64,000 nucleotides of DNA from positions 8,621-72,620 of the forward strand of contig CAYQVB010000055.1 in the NCBI GenBank assembly GCA_964420925.1, given 5' to 3'. Position numbers and translations under genes: made by a program. The notes under the pieces are model-generated. The model did not search any database. It saw nothing but the letters and a program-made list of their open reading frames with translations, and was not told the origin of the DNA. This DNA is from JAJEAD01 sp964420925. Lineage in GTDB: Bacteria; Pseudomonadota; Gammaproteobacteria; HK1. Shown piece after piece: positions 15,757 to 25,071 of this stretch (position 1 is the first letter of the stretch; each line of letters begins with the position of its first letter).

Positions 15757-17783
15757 TGGCTGACGTCAGTGAAGGAATGACGACCCACCTGCTGACCGTA
15801 CCCCAGGAGCTCATCCTGATGCTCCTCAACGAGCAGAATGGCTACTTTCACCAGGTACCCGGCTGGGACTTGAACTGTGCTGTCATCGGCGCAGTACTCG
15901 CGGAACTCTCCCTCCGTGCGCGCATCGATACGGACGTGGAATCACTGGTTGTCGTGGACGAAACAGAAACGGGCAATCTCGCCCTGGATCCCATTCTGAA
16001 GCAAATCGCAGACGAGCCGTCGCAACGGAACGCCCAGTACTGGATTGAACGGCTGGCCCTCCATGCGGAGTCGGTCATAGACCTGATTCTGGATCGTCTG
16101 GTTGACCTGAAGATTCTGAAACACCACGACGGCGAGTTCTGGACGCTGATTCCTACCAAGCGGTACACGGACCTGGAGGGGAACTACAAAGAACACAATG
16201 TAGGTCAGTTCATTAAATCTCGTATCAGGGAGGTAATCTTCACCGACGTGATACCCGATCCGAGAGACTCCATCATAATTTCCCTCGTGAACACCTGCGA
16301 TGTGTTTCGCTTCATATACGAACTTGATGACCAAGCCGAAGAGCGGATCAAGTTCATCTGCAATGTGGAGTTGATTGGCCGTTCCATAGCAGATGCGGTT
16401 GAACAAAACATCGCGAGCCCGCTGCTCCGGCGCTCCCATCTGATCAAGCAAATTCCGTCCGTCTCCCCGCGTCGGTTGCTGCTCAATCCACATGTGCGCA
16501 AGGGCAACATTCCCGCGCTCTTTACCGACCTTGCGAAAGAGTATGGTCCAGTGTTCGAGATCCGTCGGCCCTTTGCCAAACCCATGATCTTCGTCGCCGG
16601 ACCAAGGGTCAATCGCTGGGTGCATCGACACGGACGAATGTACCTGAGAGCCAAGGACTATTTTACCGACTTCGAGAAAGTCTATGGTGCATCGGGTGTA
16701 TTGCCTTCACTGGACGGCGCCGATCACTTTCGGCTTCGCAGGGCCCTGTCGTCGGCATATTCACGCACGAGGCTGGAGGGTCAGTTGGACCAGGTCTACC
16801 ATCATGCCCGCAAGTTCATGGCGACCTGGAAAGTCGGTGACTCTCTCTCTTCAACACGCACGTGCCGACGAATGATCAACGCGCAACTCTCACCTCTATT
16901 CGTCAGTGTCGATACACAGGATATTGTCGACGAGCTGATTGTCTACAAGGAACGAGCACTCAACGTCCATATCGTAAGGGCCTTGCCCAAGTTCATGCTG
17001 CATACGCCGGGCATGAAGCGCAGGGCGAGGTTCATCGATACGCTGCTCGAGAGAATTCAGAGTGTCCATACCCCGGCTCAGCGTGCCGGTTGCCCGAGAA
17101 ATCTTGCGGACGATCTGCTGAGCCTGCACGCGAGCGATCCGCAGTTGGTGCCGGAGTCCAATCTGCGCTTCGCTCTGTCAGCAGCATTGATTGCCAGCGT
17201 GTATCTTGGTGACGCGCTCAGCTTCGCAGTCTATGCCATGGCGTCACAGCCTGCGCTCTACGCAAGAATCCGCGGTGAAGCCGATGCCCTGTTTGAGAGA
17301 GGCGACCCGACTGGCGAGGACTTCACTCCATCCGCGATCGATGTCACCCACCGCTTCCTCATGGAGTGCCTGCGATTGTACCCGATTGTCCCGATGTCCA
17401 TGCGAGACGTGATGAATACATGTGTGGTCGAGGGTTACGAACTGCCGGTGGGGGCGCGGATCTACATTGCCCAGACGGCCTCCCATTTTATGGAGGAGAT
17501 CTTCCCGGAGCCTTTCTCGTTCGACATCGATCGCTACCTTCCCCCACGCAATGAACATCGCAGTCCGGGGTATGCGCCGTACGGGCTGGGCACACACCGG
17601 TGTCTCGGCTCCCGGTGGATGGATCTGCAACTGGCGATCAACGTGCTGATGATCGCACGGTACTTCAGGATCGAGGTGTCCCCCGTGAACTACGTGCTCC
17701 GGTTCAGCCCGCTTCCATCCATGAAACCGAGCAAGAGACTCAAGTTCCGGGTCGCCGAGCAACAATGCGAGTTGTCGATCTGA
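15756..17783 (+). CDS. GPP34 domain-cytochrome P450 fusion protein
   Basis: A 675-residue protein. Residues about 10-225 match the GPP34 (Golgi phosphoprotein 3/Vps74) fold: HLLTVPQELILMLLNEQNGY, CAVIGAVLAELSLRARI, then QYWIERLALHAESVIDLILD and LKILKHHDGEFWTLIPTKRY. Residues about 235-670 form a P450: K-helix ExxR in MECLRLYP (E537, R540), the FDIDRYLPPR meander, and heme-thiolate loop YAPYGLGTHRCLGSRW with C616. The loop has Tyr where Phe is usual. The I-helix (FALSAALIASVYLGDALSFA) lacks the acid-alcohol (D/E)T pair used for oxygen activation. ATG 15756 has AAGGAGG 9 nt upstream. GPP34 binds phosphoinositides in eukaryotes; here it may hold the oxidase at a membrane. Neighbouring transport and Rieske genes suggest a lipid substrate. 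Confidence 0.88.
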   Translation: MADVSEGMTTHLLTVPQELILMLLNEQNGYFHQVPGWDLNCAVIGAVLAELSLRARIDTDVESLVVVDETETGNLALDPILKQIADEPSQRNAQYWIERLALHAESVIDLILDRLVDLKILKHHDGEFWTLIPTKRYTDLEGNYKEHNVGQFIKSRIREVIFTDVIPDPRDSIIISLVNTCDVFRFIYELDDQAEERIKFICNVELIGRSIADAVEQNIASPLLRRSHLIKQIPSVSPRRLLLNPHVRKGNIPALFTDLAKEYGPVFEIRRPFAKPMIFVAGPRVNRWVHRHGRMYLRAKDYFTDFEKVYGASGVLPSLDGADHFRLRRALSSAYSRTRLEGQLDQVYHHARKFMATWKVGDSLSSTRTCRRMINAQLSPLFVSVDTQDIVDELIVYKERALNVHIVRALPKFMLHTPGMKRRARFIDTLLERIQSVHTPAQRAGCPRNLADDLLSLHASDPQLVPESNLRFALSAALIASVYLGDALSFAVYAMASQPALYARIRGEADALFERGDPTGEDFTPSAIDVTHRFLMECLRLYPIVPMSMRDVMNTCVVEGYELPVGARIYIAQTASHFMEEIFPEPFSFDIDRYLPPRNEHRSPGYAPYGLGTHRCLGSRWMDLQLAINVLMIARYFRIEVSPVNYVLRFSPLPSMKPSKRLKFRVAEQQCELSI

Positions 17784-17858
17784 TGCACCGTGAGCTTCGG
17801 ATTCGGGGTACGGAACTCGCCACGGCTCGGCCCGCCACTGCTCGCCGCTTGCCTGACG

Positions 17859-18677
17859 CTACCGTGCCCGCTTGAGCGCCGTGCGGGTGAAGTCGCCGAG
17901 GTCGAGGTCGGTCCCGAACGCGTAGTCCGACCAGAGCAGCACGGTGCTTTTTCCCGTGAGATGGTTGGTCATCGTTATCTTGCTGCCCCGCCAGTAGCGA
18001 TCGAGATACTTCTCGTAGTCCTCCACGACCAGGGTCTTGAGATGCTCATCCCTGCGGTCGAAGAACTGGATCTGCATGGTGCGCAACTCCTGGCGATCGA
18101 GCCAGACCAGTTGACGGGAGTAACCTGAATCCCGGCTGACCGGGGTGCGCTCCAGGACGGTGCATTCGAGATCGGCGCAGGGTTCGTCGCGCAGGTAGCG
18201 GTGAGTGAACTTCTCGACTTCGACGGCGCCCATGTCCTCGTAGGAGAATTCGCTACCCATGAAGGAGCCGGACTGTTTCGAGGAGCTGATGCGCTTGACT
18301 CGCTTCAGGGCGGGAAGATAGAGCCACTGCTCGTCCGCTTCGCTCTTGTGGGCCCAAACGAGAAACGCGGTGCCCTTGACGTCTCGCGGGCGGTCGAACA
18401 CGAACAGTGTTCGGTCGCCGTCCCCCTCGACTTCAATCACTTTGAGGCGAAGTTCGCGCTTGCTTTCCTGACCCCGTTTGTTGCGCAGGGTCATGGTCAG
18501 GTTCGCCGTGAAATTGCCGAATCCCCTCTGGCGTTCGCGGGCTTCGGTTGCGATCTTGAGTCCGTCCTCCTCCGCGCTTTCCGCACGACTGGCCGAGGGC
18601 TGGACCGTCCAGGCCAGAAGAGCAAGAAGGATCCCGATCAGCGCCGGCCTTGGGTGGGAGAGAGAGGCGCGAATCAC
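17859..18677 (-). CDS. Outer-membrane lipoprotein-sorting (LolA-like) protein
   Basis: A 272-residue periplasmic protein. The GTG at 18677 has an AGGAG just upstream and gives a clean signal peptide (hydrophobic LIGILLALLAWTVQ, cleavage near SRA). The mature part has the repeating beta pattern of the LolA/LolB-like family called outer membrane lipoprotein-sorting protein: TLFVFDRPRDVKGTAFLVW, WLYLPALKRVKRISSSKQSG, GSEFSYEDMGAVEVEKFTHR and LKTLVVEDYEKYLDRYW. Such proteins are often encoded next to MMPL/RND exporters and are thought to ferry a hydrophobic ligand across the periplasm. It is the last gene of a minus-strand set with the barrel protein and the exporter, and converges with the P450 gene. 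Confidence 0.85.
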   Translation of the reverse strand: MIRASLSHPRPALIGILLALLAWTVQPSASRAESAEEDGLKIATEARERQRGFGNFTANLTMTLRNKRGQESKRELRLKVIEVEGDGDRTLFVFDRPRDVKGTAFLVWAHKSEADEQWLYLPALKRVKRISSSKQSGSFMGSEFSYEDMGAVEVEKFTHRYLRDEPCADLECTVLERTPVSRDSGYSRQLVWLDRQELRTMQIQFFDRRDEHLKTLVVEDYEKYLDRYWRGSKITMTNHLTGKSTVLLWSDYAFGTDLDLGDFTRTALKRAR

Positions 18678-18907
18678 TGCTTTCTCCTGTTGGTGATCAT
18701 CGGCAGAGCGGGGAAAGCGGGAAGTCGACGCCGGCGCCCAAGCCGCAATATCGCACCGCACTGCTTCCTTGACGCCTTCACCGGAACCTCCCGGCGCATG
18801 GTATCACAGCTGCTGCAACGCGCATGAGAGCCCACCGATGACGGCCATTCCCGTGAGCGAAGGCCCAAGTCGAGACACCTCTCCGGGTCTTCGAGCGCTG
18901 ATTCGGT

Positions 18908-20167
18908 TCAGAAGTTGTAGTCCAGGTTCACGCCGAGGAAGCTGTCGCGCCGCACAGGGTACACGATGTCCTTTTCGTCGATCCCCAGATAGGCGAAGGA
19001 CTCTGCATGCAAGGACCAGTGATCGGAGAGACGGCGCTTGAATTCGGCGCTGAGAATGCGGCTGCTGCTGTCGAGGGATTCCACGACGCTGACGACGAAC
19101 TCGGTGCTTTGTTCGTCATTCAGCCCGAGGCGTGCACCGAGGAAGAGGTCGTCTTCGAATCCATTGGTCGCCCATCGGCCCCGCGTGTCGTGAGCCCATT
19201 CGGCGAACAGAACCAGATCAGAGGCCGAGTCCCATAGGGAGTAAATCGTGTATTCACCACCCACGATGAAAGCCGCGTAGTCCTCCTCCTCGTAATTGAG
19301 GAATTGATCGAGCCGGCGGTTCTGCGCGCCGGCGCGATGGATGGCTTCCAGCTTGAGAAGCCAGGGGCCTGTGGTGAGCTGCAGGTCCAGGCCGAATTGA
19401 CGGATCTGCTCGTAGTGCGGCGCCAGCACGAACTCGGAGCCAACCAGCCTTGGCAGAAGGGCGGGCTCGCGGCTCGTGCCGTCGAACATGCTGAGCCCGA
19501 GGTCGAGCGGCCCGAAGCTGCCGCTGTAGCGGGCGGCCAGATCGAGATGCCACTCTTCGGCCCCGGATTCGTACGACGTGAGATCGTGGTCCACGACGAG
19601 ACCGGCGCGCTGGCGACCGTGCCGGCCGGGAAAGGTGCGCGGGCGGTGCCAGGTCAGCCCGAACAACTCCAGCGCGCCCCAATCTCCCGACCAAGTGACA
19701 TGGGCCATCGGCTGGCCCATCTTGGTCTTCTCGTTCGGGTGTTCCACGAGATCGGTCTGGTTGACGATATCGACCAGGGAACGCGATTCGACCACACCCC
19801 AGAATACCTGATCGACGCCCACACGCAGTTCCCATTCGTCATCGCCGACATCACCGTACAGGAGAAGGTAGGCTTCGCGGAGATCGGCGTGGGTGCGGTC
19901 GGGATCCGCGGCGTCGAATCTGAAGAAGGGCGTCACCGTGACGCTTCTGCCCTCCTCGTCCTCCATGTAGACCGTGGCCTCCGCGACGAGGCCGCTCGAA
20001 TGCGAGCGTTGGCCGGGATGCGCGGCACTCTCGGGGTACAGCCGGGTCTCTGCGGAAAGGCGCCCGGATACCTCGATCCGATCGGCGATTCCGGTGCCGG
20101 CGTACGCTTCGGTCGAGAGTGCCGCAAGCAGTATCCATACCGCCAAAGAGAGAGAGACGGGCATCAC
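18908..20167 (-). CDS. Outer-membrane beta-barrel protein
   Basis: A 419-residue protein with a signal peptide (VSLSLAVWILLAALSTEAYA) and alternating amphipathic strands throughout, for example FGLDLQLTTGPWLLKLEAIH and AAFIVGGEYTIYSLW. It ends in SFLGVNLDYNF, with the terminal Phe required for Bam-dependent barrel assembly. It resembles DUF1302-like or porin-like proteins found with LolA-like and MMPL genes, but I cannot assign a subfamily. It lies 117 bp downstream of the exporter gene and 230 bp upstream of the LolA-like gene, all on one strand. The likely role is the outer-membrane component of the same lipid transport route. Confidence 0.8.
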   Translation of the reverse strand: MMPVSLSLAVWILLAALSTEAYAGTGIADRIEVSGRLSAETRLYPESAAHPGQRSHSSGLVAEATVYMEDEEGRSVTVTPFFRFDAADPDRTHADLREAYLLLYGDVGDDEWELRVGVDQVFWGVVESRSLVDIVNQTDLVEHPNEKTKMGQPMAHVTWSGDWGALELFGLTWHRPRTFPGRHGRQRAGLVVDHDLTSYESGAEEWHLDLAARYSGSFGPLDLGLSMFDGTSREPALLPRLVGSEFVLAPHYEQIRQFGLDLQLTTGPWLLKLEAIHRAGAQNRRLDQFLNYEEEDYAAFIVGGEYTIYSLWDSASDLVLFAEWAHDTRGRWATNGFEDDLFLGARLGLNDEQSTEFVVSVVESLDSSSRILSAEFKRRLSDHWSLHAESFAYLGIDEKDIVYPVRRDSFLGVNLDYNF

Positions 20168-20284
20168 GCCCTCGCCACTGCGCGGGTACGGGGAGATTGA
20201 GCTTCCATCGTCCGGGGGCCTCGCCCCTTCTCGTCATTCAACGTGTCACGCCTCCTCATCGGCCACGAGGCCGCATTTCCCCGG

Positions 20285-22615
20285 TCAATTCAATTCGATC
20301 CGCCTCAGTCGCTCCCTGATGTCACGAGTCGACTCCCTGGTCCCGTCGAGCACCATCAGCAAGGGCGGGAGAAACAGGAAGTCCGCTAGCAGGGCCATGA
20401 TAACAGTCATTCCCACGAGCAGACCAAGTGCCTGGTTGGTTGTCATGCCCGACGCCCCGAACACCATGAAACCCAGCCCGAACACCACGGTAGTCACACA
20501 CAATGCCTTGCCCACCGAACGAAAGGCGGATTGAACCGACTCCGATGGCAAGCACCCACTCTTTCTGGCCCTGACGTACTTGGTCATGAAGTGGATCGTG
20601 TCGTCCACGATGATGCCGAACGCAATCGCGGTGACGACCGACGCCGCGACTCCCACCTCTCCCACTGCGTATCCCCAAAGACCCATCGCCATGGCAGCGG
20701 GAACGAAATTGGGTATCAGGCTGATCAGGCCGAGACGCACGCTTCTGAAGACGAAGAGCAGGAGCAGGGAGACGATGGCCATGGCCACCGTGGTGCCGAG
20801 CAACATGCCCTCTATGTTCCGCTGAATCGAACGGGCTCCGACCACGGCAACTCCCGTGGCCCCGGTTTCCATGCCCGGAGCGTGTTCCCTCAGCCAGGCC
20901 TGCGCTCGATTGTCGAGCTCGATCTTCTCCTTGGTGGACAGACTCTTCAGCACAACCGTCACCCGCGTTGCCGAGCGTTCGACGTCGACGAGGTTGTTCA
21001 GGTCGCGGCCGACCGGGAGGGAAAACTCATAGAGCAGCAGATACTGTGCCGCGAGGTCGGAATCATCAGGCAGAATGTAATAGTCGGGATCGTCCGCATG
21101 CAGGTTCTTGTTCAAGCGCTTCATGATGTCGGAAACGGCGAAGACGTGGGCGACTTCCGGCTGCCCCCGATACCACTGCGCAAAGGCGTCGACCTGCCTC
21201 AGATATTCGACATCCGTGATGCCGCCTTCCCGTCCGGAGCTGAGCGAGTACTCGTAGGTTTCCACGCCCGTGAAGTTCTCGCTTATGAAGTCCGTGGACC
21301 GTCGAAACTCGTAGCTGTCGTCGAGGAGTTCCAGCCAGTTCTCCTTGAGCTCGATCCGCGAGATTCCGGCAATGAGCGCGACCGTAAGCACGGCGAAGGA
21401 ACATAGAAGGACCGTGTGGTGGGAAACGACGAAGCGTCCGAGGCGATCGAAGAGATCCCGTCGCCCTTCGCGCACTGGCGGACTGCGGATGGGCATGACC
21501 GACAGAAACGCCGGCAGGAGCGTGACGGAATAGACGAAGGCGCACAAGGCACCGAACGCCACCATGTTTCCCATGACCTTGAAGGGCGGCATGTCCGCGA
21601 AGTTGAGGCTGAGGAACCCGATCGCGGTCGTGAGCGAAGTGAGGAAGACCGGCCACACGTTGACCTGCAGAGAATGAATGGCGGCCTGTCTGCGGTCCAT
21701 CCCCCGACGCAAGCCGGCCATCAATCCCTCGATGACGTGCACGGAGTGTGCGACGGTGACCGCCATGAGGACGAACAGCGCCGCACCGCTCTCACCGAAG
21801 AACCTCAAGCCGACCCAGCCGGTGAAGCCCAGCGCGGACAGCAGTACGGCAGCCAGCATCAGGACAATCGCAACCGTTCCCCACAATGAACGCAGGAGAA
21901 CTATGGCGACGAGCAGCATTGTCCCGAGCGCGACAGGTGCGAGTACCCCCATCTCGTCGTCAATCGCATCGCGCATGGCACGATTGAGCACGACCTCTCC
22001 GGTGAGATGGTAGTCTATGGCCGAATACTTCTCCCGGGCCCCGGCGGCAGTGGCAGAGAGGAAGTCGGTAACCTCCACTTTGCCCCGCTGCCGATCCTCG
22101 GGGAGGGCAACGCTTACCACCAGACCGGCGACGCGCCCGTCTCGGGAAACGAATCGCCCGGCAACTTCCTCGGTGCCGAGGGCGATTCGCTGAATTCGTT
22201 CCATATCGCCTTCGTTCAGGGAGCTGGCATCGTCGATGAGCGGCTCGACAACCAGCTCGTCCTCGAACCCCTCGCTGTGGGAGTAGTTCGTGATCGAATC
22301 AACGCGGGTGACATAGGGTGTCCGCCAAAGTTGATCGGTGAGCTCTTCGATGGCGACGAGCGCTTCCCGTGTGAAAACGGTGCCGTTTTGCGGCGCTACC
22401 GCAACAAGGGCGGCGTCGGAAAGAGCGTAGGTGTCTTCGAGCTGTTCGAGCGCGACGATGTGTGGATCGTCGTTGCCAAAGTGATTCCGAACGTCGACAT
22501 CAACCATCTCCAGGTGTCGGGCACCGGCGGCGAGGGCCAGCATGACGAGCAGAGAGAGCGAAATGGTCAACCACCGGCGTTCCATGAGGAGCGCTATGGA
22601 CGACTCGAGGTTCAT
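20285..22615 (-). CDS. MMPL-family RND exporter
   Basis: A 776-residue inner-membrane RND protein of the MMPL/HpnN-like class, with the two-fold repeat of one helix, a large periplasmic loop and a bundle of five helices. The first half contains VLMAVTVAHSVHVIEGLMAG and the second SVVTAIAFGIIVDDTIHFMT, the conserved helix-4 region holding the proton-relay Asp pair (VDD). Helices are visible at about 14-30, 230-250, 258-280, 285-305, 330-350, 355-375 and again in the C-terminal third. Known members export hopanoids, mycolates and other lipids. It is first in the minus-strand exporter-barrel-LolA-like set and divergent from the Rieske oxygenase gene. Confidence 0.92.
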   Translation of the reverse strand: MNLESSIALLMERRWLTISLSLLVMLALAAGARHLEMVDVDVRNHFGNDDPHIVALEQLEDTYALSDAALVAVAPQNGTVFTREALVAIEELTDQLWRTPYVTRVDSITNYSHSEGFEDELVVEPLIDDASSLNEGDMERIQRIALGTEEVAGRFVSRDGRVAGLVVSVALPEDRQRGKVEVTDFLSATAAGAREKYSAIDYHLTGEVVLNRAMRDAIDDEMGVLAPVALGTMLLVAIVLLRSLWGTVAIVLMLAAVLLSALGFTGWVGLRFFGESGAALFVLMAVTVAHSVHVIEGLMAGLRRGMDRRQAAIHSLQVNVWPVFLTSLTTAIGFLSLNFADMPPFKVMGNMVAFGALCAFVYSVTLLPAFLSVMPIRSPPVREGRRDLFDRLGRFVVSHHTVLLCSFAVLTVALIAGISRIELKENWLELLDDSYEFRRSTDFISENFTGVETYEYSLSSGREGGITDVEYLRQVDAFAQWYRGQPEVAHVFAVSDIMKRLNKNLHADDPDYYILPDDSDLAAQYLLLYEFSLPVGRDLNNLVDVERSATRVTVVLKSLSTKEKIELDNRAQAWLREHAPGMETGATGVAVVGARSIQRNIEGMLLGTTVAMAIVSLLLLFVFRSVRLGLISLIPNFVPAAMAMGLWGYAVGEVGVAASVVTAIAFGIIVDDTIHFMTKYVRARKSGCLPSESVQSAFRSVGKALCVTTVVFGLGFMVFGASGMTTNQALGLLVGMTVIMALLADFLFLPPLLMVLDGTRESTRDIRERLRRIELN

Positions 22616-23236
22616 GATCTTTTCACCACCCGCGGACGCGAGCTGGAGAGATGGGGGCGGCCGTGGGGCAGGATGCGACGGGATAGCGTGTGGCGAGGTC
22701 CGGTGTCGGAATCATGTCCGCGGCAGTGTCCCAGCTTCCCACCCCCTTGTCCATTGCGCTCTCGGGCTCCTGCGTTCGGTCCGTGGTGTTGGTCCGACGG
22801 GATGGTCATGGACCCGCGAGGCAACGGGGCGTGGACTCCGTACCCCAGGAGATCGAGGAGACCAGGCGGAGGGTGCGCCGAAGCGGGAGCGCGTTCGGCG
22901 GCGAGACGGGGCTGCTTCCATGAAGAGCCGGGACGAGCGCAGGTTCCAGGTGGAGCGAGAGGGCGGAGCGGAGTCCGGCGGAGAGAGGCCGGCGGGAACG
23001 AGGTCGCGGAGACGCTGAGGGCGATGTCGATACGGGACTCCGCAGGAGCGTCGGGCGTGCGAGATACCGTCCGCCCCGTAACCCGGTGGGCATTTGGGCG
23101 AAGGATCCGGAAGGTGACGCGCGCGACGTTCGATGTCATGATTCCGGCGAGAGAATCGGGTTGAATGCTGGCGCGTGTGAGAGGAAAACTCGGCGCACGA
23201 GAGTGCGATCGCAGGAACCGGGTACTTCGGTAGGCA
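22616..23236. other. 620-base divergent intergenic region
   Basis: The region separates the minus-strand exporter gene from the plus-strand Rieske gene and must hold both promoters. All frames here give Arg/Ser/Pro-rich shadow proteins, and none has a credible ribosome site or family. No repeat of the families described elsewhere was seen. The length leaves room for an operator or small RNA, but I could not identify one. Confidence 0.5.
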
Positions 23237-24310
23237 ATGGAGGCAAGGGCAATCCAGCGTCGCGGTGCTCACTCGCTTCCTCCGTTTCCGGAAGGCTGGT
23301 ACTTCATCGCCAGCCGCGAGACGATAGAGAAAGAAAGGCTGTTCCAGAAAACCTGGTTGGGCGAAGAGATTGTCGTCTGGTGCGACAAGGATGGGCAGGT
23401 CTGTGTTGCCGAAGGAACCTGCCCACACCTGGGGTCCAGCTTGGGACCGGAAGCCGGGGGCCTCGTGCACGACGGTTGTCTCGTTTGTCCCTTTCACGGA
23501 TTCGTGTACGATGTTGCCGGTCGATGTATCGCGACTCCGTACGCACCGGCGCCGAAGTCCGTAAGACTGAAGGTGTACGAGACACGCGAGATTCTGGGTC
23601 TCGTCTTCGCTTGGTGGGGCAGCGGCGGACGGTCTCCCCAATGGGACCTTCCCGCGTCGCCGCCGACCGGACGCGACTGGAGTGATATGGAGTTCTGGAG
23701 CGTGCGCTTCGCAGGACATCCCCAGGAGACCACGGAGAACTCCGTGGATCTTGCGCACCTGCACCATGTGCACGGCTACCGCAATGTGCGGAGAGTCGGT
23801 GCGGTATCGATTGACGGCGCCTGGCTCAAGAGTTGTTTCGACTTCAAGCGCGCTCAGACCATCGCCGACGTGGAGTGTTTCACTTACGATGTTTCGGTGG
23901 TTACCCACGTGCACGGGCTGGGCTTCTCCTTCGTCGAGGTTCGAGAGCGTTCCATCGATATGGAGAGCCGTTTGTGGGTGCTCGCAACCCCGGTCGACGG
24001 CGAGCTCGTCGAACTGACGCTGGTCAGCCAGGTGCGGCGTTTGCTCGAGCCCAAGCGACCATTCGTTGGGATGCGCTTCCTTCCCGTGGGTTTGCGCACC
24101 CGGATCATGAACAAGATCTTCATGGCGGGCCACAAGCAGGACGTTCTGCAGGACGTGGAGATATGGAGCCGAAAGCGATATCGGTCCCGCCCGCTGCTCT
24201 GTCGTTCGGACGGGGAGATCGGCAAGTACCGGCGCTATTGCGAGCAGTTCTATCCGGACGCTCGGACTTGCTATCGGCAGGAGGTGGAACGACTCTCCGT
24301 TCGCGCCTGA
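23237..24310 (+). CDS. Rieske-type non-heme iron oxygenase
   Basis: A 357-residue oxygenase alpha subunit. The Rieske 2Fe-2S site is TCPHLG (C62, H64) and VCPFHG (C84, H87). The catalytic mononuclear iron site follows as ENSVDLAHLHHVHG, giving bridging residues E167/D171 and ligands H174 and H179; the C-terminal Asp ligand is not obvious by eye. Domain order and length match the KshA/cholesterol 7-desaturase and sterol C-4 demethylase type rather than aromatic dioxygenases. No beta subunit, ferredoxin or reductase gene is adjacent. It is divergent from the exporter and within the P450 neighbourhood, suggesting a second oxidation of the same lipid or steroid-like substrate. Confidence 0.92.
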   Translation: MEARAIQRRGAHSLPPFPEGWYFIASRETIEKERLFQKTWLGEEIVVWCDKDGQVCVAEGTCPHLGSSLGPEAGGLVHDGCLVCPFHGFVYDVAGRCIATPYAPAPKSVRLKVYETREILGLVFAWWGSGGRSPQWDLPASPPTGRDWSDMEFWSVRFAGHPQETTENSVDLAHLHHVHGYRNVRRVGAVSIDGAWLKSCFDFKRAQTIADVECFTYDVSVVTHVHGLGFSFVEVRERSIDMESRLWVLATPVDGELVELTLVSQVRRLLEPKRPFVGMRFLPVGLRTRIMNKIFMAGHKQDVLQDVEIWSRKRYRSRPLLCRSDGEIGKYRRYCEQFYPDARTCYRQEVERLSVRA

Positions 24311-24317
24311 GAGGTTG

Positions 24318-24626
24318 CTAGTGGGCCGGCGCGCTTCCGAGATCCGCGTTTGCGCTTCTGATGTGCATGAGGAGTGCGTGGTGGGCGGCAAGATCTTCCT
24401 GTTGCAACGCCGCGACCGATTGACGGAAGGCGCGGACCTGCGCATCGTGCTTCGCCAGGAGCTGTTCCAGCCGGCGGCCTTCGGCAAGAGTCCGCCGGCC
24501 CCCGTCCCGGTACTTCGTTTCGAGCTCCTCGAGAAAGGAAAAGTGGGCGTCCTTGGTCTGGAGCATCGCCTCGTACGCCCGCCAGGCGGGGAGCGCCACG
24601 TCGGGCAAGGGGTCGAGTTCCGTCAT
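24318..24626 (-). CDS. Small helical protein downstream of bolA
   Basis: A 102-residue soluble, charged and mostly helical protein (PAWRAYEAMLQTKDAHFSFL, RLEQLLAKHDAQVRAFRQSV) with no recognised domain; it resembles a conserved gammaproteobacterial hypothetical. It starts at ATG 24626, 34 bp after the bolA stop on the same strand, so it is probably co-transcribed. It ends 7 bp from the convergent Rieske gene. Function unknown. Confidence 0.65.
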   Translation of the reverse strand: MTELDPLPDVALPAWRAYEAMLQTKDAHFSFLEELETKYRDGGRRTLAEGRRLEQLLAKHDAQVRAFRQSVAALQQEDLAAHHALLMHIRSANADLGSAPAH

Positions 24627-24660
24627 CGGAGGCTCTACGCCGGTGCACTGAGCCGGGGAG

Positions 24661-24999
24661 CTATCGCTCCGCTCGAGCGCTGCTCTCCCTTGCCATTCCG
24701 CCCCGACACCGGGGAGAGTCGGGGGCGTTGGTATCCGCCTCTCGCCAATCCGCTTCGGTATAGGTATGCAGGGCAAGCGCGTGAACGCCCGTACGCAGCT
24801 CCTCGCCGAGCAGGCGATACACTTCCCGGTGACGGGCGACCAGGTTGCGTCCCTCGAAGCTCGGCGAGACCACCACCACCTTGAAGTGGGACTCCGAACC
24901 CGCCGGCACATTGTGCTGGCTGCTCTCGTTCTCCACCTCGAGGTGGATGACCTCGAGGCCTTCGCGAAGCTTGCGCTCCATTCGTTCCTGGACGTTCAT
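24661..24999 (-). CDS. bolA: BolA-family protein
   Basis: A 112-residue BolA protein. The conserved core is present: RMERKLREGLEVIHLEVENE, SHFKVVVVSPSFEGRNLVAR with the signature helix RHREVYRLLGEEL, and VHALALHTYTEADW. The conserved His in GVHALAL is the usual ligand for binding glutaredoxin-bridged 2Fe-2S clusters. BolA proteins act in iron-sulfur trafficking with monothiol glutaredoxins and in stress and envelope regulation. The last 20 residues are an extra Arg/Ser-rich tail. It lies 72 bp downstream of sohB and upstream of a small helical gene on the same strand. Confidence 0.93.
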   Translation of the reverse strand: MNVQERMERKLREGLEVIHLEVENESSQHNVPAGSESHFKVVVVSPSFEGRNLVARHREVYRLLGEELRTGVHALALHTYTEADWREADTNAPDSPRCRGGMARESSARAER

Positions 25000-25071
25000 G
25001 AATGCGGGCCTCGCCCTGCTCGTACGATGGCCATGATAGCGAATTGCGCACGCCGGTACGGCGGCGCCGAA

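Noticed and set aside
22616..23236. Several medium open frames in the gap before the Rieske gene
   Set aside because: They are Arg/Ser/Pro-rich, overlap each other in different frames and lack plausible ribosome sites; treated as non-coding.
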